A DNA stretch of 7,625 nt from Lachnospiraceae bacterium (GTDB lineage Bacteria; Bacillota; Clostridia; Lachnospirales; Lachnospiraceae): NCBI GenBank assembly GCA_009774535.1, contig VSNY01000186.1, forward strand, positions 1 to 7,625, read 5' to 3'. Positions 1 to 5,505 of the stretch are shown here, one piece after another. A program made the translations under genes and the position numbers. The notes below the pieces were generated by a model. The model saw only the letters and a program-made list of their open reading frames with translations. It did not search any database and was not told where the DNA came from. Position 1 is the first letter of the stretch, and every line of letters starts with the position of its first letter.

Positions 1-140
1 ACCGGTAAGGAGTTAAATTGTTTTTAGAGAAAAAATATCCCGTATTTATGCGGGGTTCAGAGTTTCGCAATTACCTATTTAAGTATAGTATAAAAGGAGC
101 GGGGATAATAATCAAGAAGGAAATGCGGTTAGAACCGGCA
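1..140. other. Upstream intergenic region, no supported gene
   Basis: I see no convincing gene here. In frame 1 the first 27 bases read as eight codons followed by TAG (25-27), so the very end of an upstream gene could lie here, but eight residues cannot be identified. A TTG at 18, with AAGGAG five bases before it, opens a 65-codon frame ending at 215. It resembles no family I know, and the promoter of the next operon lies inside it, so I treat it as fortuitous. A weak hairpin (39-44 with 49-54, one G-U pair) lacks a good T-tract. The stretch around 78-110 is A/T rich with TATA-like words but has no matching -35 element. Confidence 0.4.
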
Positions 141-169
141 TTGAAATTTCTTCCAGTTCCTGTTACTAT
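141..169 (+). promoter_or_regulatory. Extended -10 sigma-A promoter for the methyltransferase-hslO-nadE operon
   Basis: The -35 element TTGAAA (141-146) is followed after exactly 17 bases by the -10 element TACTAT (164-169). A TG dinucleotide one base upstream of the -10 (161-162) makes it an extended -10. Transcription would start near 176, giving a 5' leader of about 43 bases before the ATG at 219. The match to the housekeeping consensus is good; use in vivo is inferred. Confidence 0.65.
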
Positions 170-218
170 AGAAGCATACGGCCATCTGCAATTTTTTAAC
201 TATGGAGGAATATGAGAA

Positions 219-992
219 ATGGAAGCATATACAAGGTTCGCGGAAGTATATGACCTTTTTATGGAAGATATCCCATATGAAGCATGGAAGGATTTCCTTG
301 TGAAAACCTTGCGCGAAGAAGGAATTACCCAAGGGCTGGTCTGTGAACTTGGCTGTGGGACAGGCAGGATGACGAGGCTGCTTGCGCAGAGCGGTTATGA
401 TCTGATTGGCATGGATGCTTCGCAGGAAATGCTTAGTATCGCGCGGACGCAGGATAGTACGGGGATCTTGTATCTGGAACAGGACATGCGGGAGCTGGAG
501 CTGTATGGAACGGTACGGGCTGTGATCAGCGTCTGTGATACGATCAATTATTTGCTGGAAGATGAGGATCTGCTGCGTGTATTTCGTCTGGTTAACAATT
601 ATCTGGACCCGGGCGGGATCTTTCTGTTTGATCTGAATACGGAATATAAGTTCCGGGAGCTGATGGGGACGCAGACATTTTGCGAACACCGGGAAGAGGG
701 CAGCCTGATTTGGGAGAATTATTATGATCGGAAGGAGCGCGTGAATGAGTATGCGCTTACGATGTTTTTGCGCCGGGAGCAGGGACTGTACCAAAAATAT
801 GAAGAGGTTCATTATGAGCGCTGCTATACGCTGTCTGAGGTAACCGGGCTGCTTCAGCGGGCAGGCATGCAGTTTGTCAGCGCCTGTGACGGGACAGATC
901 ATGGGCTGGTGCGGGAGGATAGTGAAAGGATCTATGTGCTGGCCAGAGAATGCCAAAAGAATCAAATAGAAGGAGAATACGATGAACGATGA
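219..992 (+). CDS. Class I SAM-dependent methyltransferase
   Basis: This 257-residue soluble protein is a Rossmann-fold methyltransferase that should transfer a methyl group from S-adenosylmethionine. Its substrate cannot be told from sequence. SAM-binding motif I is the glycine-rich ELGCGTG at residues 43-49. The acidic residue that typically binds the SAM ribose is D66 in GMDAS, and QDMREL (88-93) fits the motif around the adenine pocket. The PGGIFLFDLN strand (131-140) matches the post-catalytic region of the methyltransferase-11/25 type. The N-terminal segment with YDLFMEDIPYEAW (11-23) is typical of the YqeM-like group of Firmicutes. The start at 219 is supported by GGAGG at 204-208. The 3' end overlaps hslO by 11 bases, so the two genes are probably translationally coupled and share the promoter at 141-169. 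Assigning a small-molecule, tRNA or protein substrate would be a guess. Confidence 0.88.
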   Translation: MEAYTRFAEVYDLFMEDIPYEAWKDFLVKTLREEGITQGLVCELGCGTGRMTRLLAQSGYDLIGMDASQEMLSIARTQDSTGILYLEQDMRELELYGTVRAVISVCDTINYLLEDEDLLRVFRLVNNYLDPGGIFLFDLNTEYKFRELMGTQTFCEHREEGSLIWENYYDRKERVNEYALTMFLRREQGLYQKYEEVHYERCYTLSEVTGLLQRAGMQFVSACDGTDHGLVREDSERIYVLARECQKNQIEGEYDER

Positions 993-1884
993 AATAATCA
1001 GAGTAACAGCGGCGCAGGGAACAGTCCGTGCATTTGCGATTACTTCCAAACAACTTACCGAGCAGGCGAGAGTATGCCACCGCACAAGCCCGGTGATATC
1101 CGCGGCGCTTGGCAGGCTGCTGGCTGCGGGGGCTATGATGGGCATTATGATGAAAGAAAAAGACGGGCTTTTGACCTTGCAGGTGCTGGGGGACGGGCCG
1201 GCGAAAGGGCTGGTCGTTACGGCGGACGGCGCCGGACATGTCAAAGGATATCCGCAGGTGCCGGATGTGGAGCTTTCGGTGAACGCTATGGGCAAGCTGG
1301 ACGTCGGCGGCGCGATCGGCGGCGGAATTTTGCGCGTGGTGAAGGATCTGGGACTTAGAGAGCCGTATGTCGGGACGACACAGCTGCAGACCGGAGAGAT
1401 TGCGGAAGATCTGACGTATTATTTTGCATCCTCAGAACAGGTGCCGTCTTCGGTCGGGCTTGGTGTTTTGGTGGATACGGACTGTTCCATTCGTCAGGCA
1501 GGCGGGTTTATCCTTCAGCTGATGCCGGATGCATCGGATGAGGTGATTGCGCAGCTGGAGCGGAATATTTCCAGTCTGCGGTCCGTGACCGAAATGCTGG
1601 AACAGGGGCTGACGCCGGAGCATATGCTGAAAGAGCTTTTAGCCGGGCTGGAAATGGAAGTGCTGGAACAAATCCCTGTATCGTTTGCGTGTAATTGTTC
1701 TAAAGAGCGCGTGCGAAAAGCGTTGATCAGTATTCCGCAAAGTGATATAAAAAGCATGATCGACGACGGAGAACCAATCGAAGTAAAGTGCCAGTTCTGC
1801 AACCAGGCATACCGTTTTGATACGGATGAACTGCAGGAAATGCTTGCGCGGTTTTTGGATCAAGAAACAGGAAAGGAGTCGTAA
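982..1884 (+). CDS. hslO: Redox-regulated holdase chaperone Hsp33 (HslO)
   Basis: This 300-residue protein is full length for Hsp33, a cytoplasmic chaperone. Oxidative unfolding of its C-terminal zinc domain switches it on, and it then holds unfolding proteins against aggregation. The zinc switch is intact: C237-N-C239 and C270-Q-F-C273 give the family CxC...CxxC pattern with 30 residues between the pairs. The N-terminal substrate-binding domain shows the family stretches RTSPVISAALGRLLAAG (34-50), LTLQVLGDGPAKGL (64-77) and GGGILRVVKDLG (113-124). The start at 982 has GAAGGAG at 969-975, six bases upstream. The gene begins inside the last codons of the methyltransferase and ends one base before the nadE start, so it is the middle gene of an operon. 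Pairing a thiol-redox sensor with NAD synthesis is suggestive of redox stress, but that is inference. Confidence 0.96.
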   Translation: MNDEIIRVTAAQGTVRAFAITSKQLTEQARVCHRTSPVISAALGRLLAAGAMMGIMMKEKDGLLTLQVLGDGPAKGLVVTADGAGHVKGYPQVPDVELSVNAMGKLDVGGAIGGGILRVVKDLGLREPYVGTTQLQTGEIAEDLTYYFASSEQVPSSVGLGVLVDTDCSIRQAGGFILQLMPDASDEVIAQLERNISSLRSVTEMLEQGLTPEHMLKELLAGLEMEVLEQIPVSFACNCSKERVRKALISIPQSDIKSMIDDGEPIEVKCQFCNQAYRFDTDELQEMLARFLDQETGKES

Positions 1885-1885
1885 C

Positions 1886-3829
1886 ATGAATGACGGATAT
1901 ATCAAAGTGGCTGCGTTATCCCCGAAAATCCGGGTGGCAGATCCCAAATATAATATGCAGGCGATTCTGCGGCAGGTAAAGGAGGCGGCGCAGGAAGGCG
2001 CGCGGGTTATGGTATTTCCGGAACTGTGCATGACCGGGTACAGCTGCGGGGATTTGTTTTTGCAGGAACTGCTGTTGGAGGAAGCGAAAAACCAGCTGTT
2101 TTTGCTGGCGGAGCAGACGGCGCAGGTTGACGCGGTTATTTTTGTCGGTCTGCCGTTTGCTTACCAGGACAAACTATATAATACGGCTGCGGCGCTTTGT
2201 CATGGAAAGATCCTTGGAATCGTGCCAAAGACGTTTTTGCCGAACTATGCGGAGTTTTATGAGGCAAGGCATTTTTCAAAGGGAATGCAAAAAACAGTGC
2301 CGGTAACGCTGCGGGAAGGTATGACGGTACCGATGGGGACAGACCAGTTGTTTGTATGCGATACGGTGCCGGGGCTTAAGCTTGCGGCGGAGTTGTGCGA
2401 AGACGTGTGGGCGCCGCAGCCGCCGAGCATCCGTCATGCGCTGGCAGGTGCGGTTCTGATTGTAAATCTGTCAGCGTCGGATGAAGTGACCGGAAAAGAC
2501 GTTTACCGCAGAGATTTGATTGCCGGGCAGTCGGCAAGGCTTGTCTGCGGGTATCTTTATGCCAATGCGTCTGACGGGGAATCTACGCAGGATGTAGTGT
2601 ATGCCGGGCAGAGTTTGATTGCGGAAAACGGCATTTTACTAAACGAATCTGCACGTTTTACAAACGAGGCTGTTTACTCTGAGATCGACGTGCAGAAGCT
2701 CAGATCGGAGCGGCGCAGAATGTCTACGTTTGAGCCGTCGGATGCGGATGGCTATACCGTGACGCACTTTTCTATAAAAAGTTCACGGACAACGCTGACC
2801 CGTTTTATAGACCCGATGCCATTCGTACCAGGCAGCAGAGCGGACAGAGACAAGCGCTGCGAAGAAATCCTGTCTATACAGGCGATGGGGTTAAAAAAGC
2901 GGCTGGAACATACCGGATGCAGATGTGCGGTTGCAGGTATCTCGGGCGGGCTGGATTCTACACTGGCACTGCTTGTAACCGTGCGGGCGTTTGATCTGCT
3001 TTGCATACCAAGGGGAGAGATTTTGGCTGTAACGATGCCGGGCTTTGGCACGACAGACCGGACGTATGCAAACGCGGTGGAATTTATCCGGTGTCTGGGC
3101 GCGGATTTAAGGGAGATCAGTATTCGCGATGCCGTACACATACATTTCCAGGATATCGGCCAGGACCCGTATGCGCATGACGTGACGTATGAAAACAGCC
3201 AGGCAAGGGAACGTACGCAGATCCTGATGGATCTTGCAAATAAATATAACGGTATGGTAATCGGAACCGGGGATCTGTCAGAACTGGCGCTTGGCTGGGC
3301 GACTTATAACGGCGACCATATGTCGATGTACGGGGTGAATGCTTCCGTGCCAAAAACATTGGTCAGGCATTTGGTGCGGTATTATGCGGATACATGCAAA
3401 GACCGCACACTTCGGACGGTGCTGCTTGATATCCTGGATACTCCGGTTAGTCCGGAACTGCTTCCGCCGAAGGAAGGCAGGATTTCGCAGAGAACCGAAG
3501 ATTTGGTAGGGCCTTATGAACTGCATGATTTTTTCCTGTATTATATTCTGCGGTTCGGGTATCGGCCAAGGAAGGTGCTGCGGCTTGCGCTGACCGCTTT
3601 TGACGGCGTGTATGAAAGCGAAACGGTTCTGAAATGGATGAAAACGTTTTATCGCAGATTTTTCTCGCAGCAGTTCAAACGTTCGTGCCTGCCGGACGGG
3701 CCGAAAGTGGGTACCGTCGCTTTGTCGCCGCGCGGAGATCTGCGTATGCCGAGCGATGCAAGCGTGAGGATCTGGATGGATGAAGTCGAAGAGCTGGAGC
3801 ACATGCAGGATGCGTTTGGAATAGAATAA
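1886..3829 (+). CDS. nadE: Glutamine-hydrolysing NAD+ synthase
   Basis: This 647-residue cytoplasmic enzyme makes NAD+ from deamido-NAD+, ATP and glutamine (EC 6.3.5.1), the last step of NAD biosynthesis. Residues 1 to about 290 form a nitrilase-fold glutaminase that supplies ammonia. Its Glu-Lys-Cys triad is visible as E46 (in VFPELCMTGY), K115 (VPKTFLP) and C171 (AELCEDVW). Residues from about 325 on form the synthetase domain, with the ATP pyrophosphatase P-loop SGGLDSTLAL at 353-362 and the conserved GTGDLSELALGWATYNGDHM at 460-479. Length and domain order match the two-domain enzyme rather than the short ammonia-only NadE. An in-frame ATG exists at 1817, but it lies inside hslO. The ATG at 1886 has AAAGGAG (1872-1878) seven bases upstream and gives the normal N-terminus. 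It is the last gene of the operon and is closed by the hairpin at 3834-3854. Confidence 0.97.
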   Translation: MNDGYIKVAALSPKIRVADPKYNMQAILRQVKEAAQEGARVMVFPELCMTGYSCGDLFLQELLLEEAKNQLFLLAEQTAQVDAVIFVGLPFAYQDKLYNTAAALCHGKILGIVPKTFLPNYAEFYEARHFSKGMQKTVPVTLREGMTVPMGTDQLFVCDTVPGLKLAAELCEDVWAPQPPSIRHALAGAVLIVNLSASDEVTGKDVYRRDLIAGQSARLVCGYLYANASDGESTQDVVYAGQSLIAENGILLNESARFTNEAVYSEIDVQKLRSERRRMSTFEPSDADGYTVTHFSIKSSRTTLTRFIDPMPFVPGSRADRDKRCEEILSIQAMGLKKRLEHTGCRCAVAGISGGLDSTLALLVTVRAFDLLCIPRGEILAVTMPGFGTTDRTYANAVEFIRCLGADLREISIRDAVHIHFQDIGQDPYAHDVTYENSQARERTQILMDLANKYNGMVIGTGDLSELALGWATYNGDHMSMYGVNASVPKTLVRHLVRYYADTCKDRTLRTVLLDILDTPVSPELLPPKEGRISQRTEDLVGPYELHDFFLYYILRFGYRPRKVLRLALTAFDGVYESETVLKWMKTFYRRFFSQQFKRSCLPDGPKVGTVALSPRGDLRMPSDASVRIWMDEVEELEHMQDAFGIE

Positions 3830-3833
3830 AGAC

Positions 3834-3860
3834 AGCGGCAGTTATGCTGCCGCTTGTTTT
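3834..3860. terminator. Bidirectional intrinsic terminator between nadE and the AI-2E family gene
   Basis: A perfect 8-bp stem, AGCGGCAG (3834-3841) with CTGCCGCT (3847-3854), encloses a five-base loop. On the + strand it is followed by TGTTTT, five bases after the nadE stop. On the - strand the same stem is followed by GTCTTTATT, so it can also end the converging membrane-protein gene, whose stop codon (3859-3861) lies in the + strand T-tract. Confidence 0.8.
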
Positions 3861-4968
3861 AGGAAGAAGTGCCAGCTTTGTTAAGGTCTTCGCGTAAAAG
3901 GCGGTAAGCGGTTGCTGCAATCGGCACACCGAACAGCATCCCGATAATGCCCATGACCCCGCCGCCGATTGTAACTGCCGCAAGAACCCAGATCCCTGGA
4001 AGGCCCATGGAAGAGCCGACGACACGGGGATAAATAACATTTTCCTCAAACTGCTGCAGCACTACGAGAAATACGAGGAAAATAAATCCCTTGACCGGTG
4101 AGACCGTGCAGACCATCAGGAAACCGACAGCGCCGCCGACATACGCGCCCGCTACCGGAATCAGAGCGGTAAAGCCGATCAAAGCGCCGATCATAGCGGC
4201 ATAAGGCAGCTGAAGCAGGAACATGCCAGCGGCACACAAAAGTCCCAGAATAACGGCCTCGGTACACTGTCCAACGATAAACTTGTGAAAGCAGTTATCA
4301 GCCACAGAAAGCGTGTGCAGGATCGTTTTACAGTGTGTTTCTGCAAGGTATCTGCGCATCAGCCGTACGGACTGCCCTGCCAGTTTGTCTTTTCCCATCA
4401 GCAGATAAATCGCAAAGACAAAACTTAAAAATACGGTGATTAACCCGCCGAACAGAGAAGATACCGTACCAATCACAGCGCTGAACGTATTGCCGACGCC
4501 GGAAATAAGCGCACGGATCATTTTCGTCAGCCGGGACTGCCAATCAATTGTCTGCAAATGTCTGAGGGCGTCCTCAGGAACGATATCCAGGGTCTGCAGC
4601 CAGACGATAAATCTGTCCACAGCGGCGGATAACTCAGCAAGCAGGATTTGAATGCAGGAACTCAGCTGCGGCACAATCAGTATGATAATCAGTACGATAA
4701 CGGCAAGCAGACTGATCAGGGCGGCAAGCAGACAGACAGGACGGCGGATCTGATGCAGAACCCCATCTTTGGCGTGCGGAAAATGCCGTTCGTAAAAACT
4801 CATCAAAATATTTACGGCATATGCAAGAGCTGCTCCAATAAAAAGGGGCATTGCCGCTCCCACGGACGTTCCCAAAAGCCCGGCGATCCATGGCCAATAG
4901 CGGATGCCAAGATACAGCAAAAAAATGGTGACAGCCACATGGATACAGCTTCTTTTATCAATTTTCAT
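3859..4968 (-). CDS. AI-2E family (UPF0118) membrane transporter
   Basis: This 369-residue integral membrane protein belongs to the AI-2E family, named after E. coli TqsA. Members export small molecules or act as Na+/H+-type transporters, and most are not proven to move autoinducer-2. I estimate about eight hydrophobic segments, near residues 10-30, 37-57, 78-100, 168-192, 232-255, 257-283, 291-308 and 325-352. A soluble stretch at roughly 101-165 carries the usual amphipathic region. Family signatures are clear: FIVGQCTEAVILGLL (230-244), IGALIGFTALIPVAGAYVGG (260-279), and QQFEENVIYPRVVGSSMGLP (305-324) followed by a GGG and the FGVPIAA ending (346-352). Length is normal. The ATG at 4966-4968 has AGGAGG (4979-4984, read on the - strand) ten bases upstream. 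It is a single-gene unit with its own promoter, convergent with nadE and divergent from the GH42 gene. The transported substrate is unknown. Confidence 0.93.
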   Translation of the reverse strand: MKIDKRSCIHVAVTIFLLYLGIRYWPWIAGLLGTSVGAAMPLFIGAALAYAVNILMSFYERHFPHAKDGVLHQIRRPVCLLAALISLLAVIVLIIILIVPQLSSCIQILLAELSAAVDRFIVWLQTLDIVPEDALRHLQTIDWQSRLTKMIRALISGVGNTFSAVIGTVSSLFGGLITVFLSFVFAIYLLMGKDKLAGQSVRLMRRYLAETHCKTILHTLSVADNCFHKFIVGQCTEAVILGLLCAAGMFLLQLPYAAMIGALIGFTALIPVAGAYVGGAVGFLMVCTVSPVKGFIFLVFLVVLQQFEENVIYPRVVGSSMGLPGIWVLAAVTIGGGVMGIIGMLFGVPIAATAYRLLREDLNKAGTSS

Positions 4969-5001
4969 TTACGAGATTCCTCCTATGCGATTTTCATATT
5001 G

Positions 5002-5030
5002 ATGATAACATGTTCTTCTTTTCGTTTCAA
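5002..5030 (-). promoter_or_regulatory. Sigma-A-type promoter of the AI-2E family gene
   Basis: Read on the - strand, the -35 element TTGAAA (5025-5030) is separated by 17 bases from the -10 element TATCAT (5002-5007). Transcription would start near 4995, about 27 bases before the start codon at 4968 and upstream of its ribosome binding site at 4979-4984. Confidence 0.7.
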
Positions 5031-5043
5031 GAGCTTTGAAAAT

Positions 5044-5060
5044 ATGCCAGCGTTTGGCAT
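5044..5060. other. Inverted repeat upstream of the AI-2E gene promoter
   Basis: ATGCCA (5044-5049) and TGGCAT (5055-5060) form a perfect 6-bp dyad around a five-base centre. On the + strand it is followed by TTTT and on the - strand by ATTTT, so it could be a weak bidirectional terminator. It also sits about 14 bases beyond the -35 of the - strand promoter, a position where an activator or repressor operator could lie. The sequence alone does not decide between these. Confidence 0.35.
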
Positions 5061-5062
5061 TT

Positions 5063-5281
5063 TTAAGACCGAAAAGTTTTGATGACTTTCAGCATATCGC
5101 CGCTGCTGTTGTCAATGCTTGCGACTGTATCATATCATGGAATTTTAAGCATATTGTAAATATCAAGACGATTAGGGGCGTGAGAGCGATTACGAATCTG
5201 AAAGGTTACAAGGGAACAGATCTTATCAATTCATCTGTATTATTTAGAAAGAGAGGGATGATTACCCTAAAGATAATGTAA
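5063..5281 (+). pseudogene. C-terminal remnant of a PIN-domain (VapC-like) protein
   Basis: The + strand frame ending with the TAA at 5279-5281 encodes the distal part of a PIN-domain nuclease, the fold of VapC toxin ribonucleases. From 5075 it reads KSFDDFQHIAAAVVNACD, then CIISWNFKHIVN and KTIRGVRAITNLKGYKG. The D-x-x-H-I-A element carries the conserved third acidic residue (codon 5084-5086), and SWNFKH is a typical feature of one PIN subgroup in Firmicutes and Archaea. A full PIN protein has about 130-150 residues. Only about 60 are present, and the N-terminal half with the first catalytic aspartates is missing. In this frame stop codons occur within the AI-2E gene's promoter region. A TTG at 5036 could formally start an 81-codon frame, but no ribosome binding site precedes it. 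The last 10 or so codons before the stop no longer look PIN-like. I see no antitoxin partner. Homology is judged from memory of the family. Confidence 0.72.
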
Positions 5282-5384
5282 ATGAATCAATGCATAGTCC
5301 GTCGTGTAAAAATAATGTCCGTTGCGGTCCAGTGGGCAGTCGTTAGATTGGTAGCGTGTCAGCCGCAGTGTCTTAGAAAAATGA
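5246..5384. other. Intergenic stretch without a recognisable feature
   Basis: Between the PIN remnant and the GH42 promoter I see no gene with a ribosome binding site. The + strand frame starting with the ATG at 5282 has no Shine-Dalgarno sequence and runs into the GH42 start region. A - strand frame is open from 5452 down to the TAG at 5267-5269 but has no ATG, GTG or TTG near its start. The segment may be further decayed DNA belonging to the same lost locus as the PIN remnant. Confidence 0.4.
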
Positions 5385-5413
5385 TTGGCGATATCCGTAA
5401 CTTTTGTTATAAT
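5385..5413 (+). promoter_or_regulatory. Extended -10 sigma-A promoter of the GH42 gene
   Basis: TTGGCG (5385-5390) is followed after exactly 17 bases by a perfect TATAAT (5408-5413), with TG at 5405-5406 forming an extended -10. Transcription would begin near 5420, leaving a leader of about 83 bases before the ATG at 5503. Confidence 0.8.
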
Positions 5414-5446
5414 CAGATCAGAAACATGATGGAAAAGCAGGGATGG

Positions 5447-5484
5447 AAAAAATCAGGCTGCGGCAGACGAACGTCTGGTTTTTT
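5447..5484 (+). promoter_or_regulatory. GH42 leader with two mutually exclusive hairpins (candidate attenuator or operator)
   Basis: CAGAC (5464-5468) pairs with GTCTG (5473-5477) around the loop GAAC, and six T residues follow at 5479-5484, which is a short terminator-like element. As DNA it is the dyad CAGACG-AA-CGTCTG. The T-tract and the 3' arm can instead pair with an upstream A-rich segment: 5447-5458 (AAAAAATCAGGC) with 5473-5484 (GTCTGGTTTTTT), 12 pairs including two G-U. The second structure would abolish the first. It lies between the transcription start and the ribosome binding site. Regulation by attenuation, or by a protein binding the dyad, is inference; the 5-bp stem is weak for a terminator. 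Confidence 0.35.
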
Positions 5485-5488
5485 GCGG

Positions 5489-5505
5489 AAAGGAGAAATG
5501 GAATG
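5489..5505 (+). promoter_or_regulatory. Ribosome binding site that fixes the GH42 start
   Basis: AAAGGAG (5489-5495) lies seven bases before the ATG at 5503-5505. An in-frame ATG at 5443 would add 20 residues, but it has only a poor purine stretch right against it, and the extra residues are encoded by the leader hairpin. An ATG at 5498 is out of frame. Confidence 0.8.

Noticed and set aside
18..215. 65-codon frame with a TTG start, an AAGGAG five bases upstream and a stop three bases before the methyltransferase
   Set aside because: No recognisable family. The rare start codon and the operon promoter (141-169) inside it make it more likely fortuitous.
129..1295. Long - strand open frame opposite the methyltransferase and hslO
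   Set aside because: It is a shadow of two well-identified + strand genes, has low-complexity composition and no family resemblance.
1817..1885. In-frame ATG upstream of nadE giving a 670-residue product
   Set aside because: The extra 23 codons lie inside hslO in another frame. The ATG at 1886 has a strong ribosome binding site and the normal family start.
3859..4968. Reading the AI-2E family gene as a quorum-sensing autoinducer-2 exporter
   Set aside because: The family name is historical. Nothing here (no luxS or lsr genes) points to autoinducer-2, so only the family is called.
5320..5375. Stretch with a vaguely tRNA D-arm-like word (TTAGATTGGTAGCG)
   Set aside because: No acceptor stem, anticodon arm or T-arm can be drawn around it.
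5443..5502. In-frame ATG that would extend the GH42 protein by 20 residues
   Set aside because: It has a poor ribosome binding site, its codons are the leader hairpin, and the ATG at 5503 has an ideal AAAGGAG and matches the usual family N-terminus.
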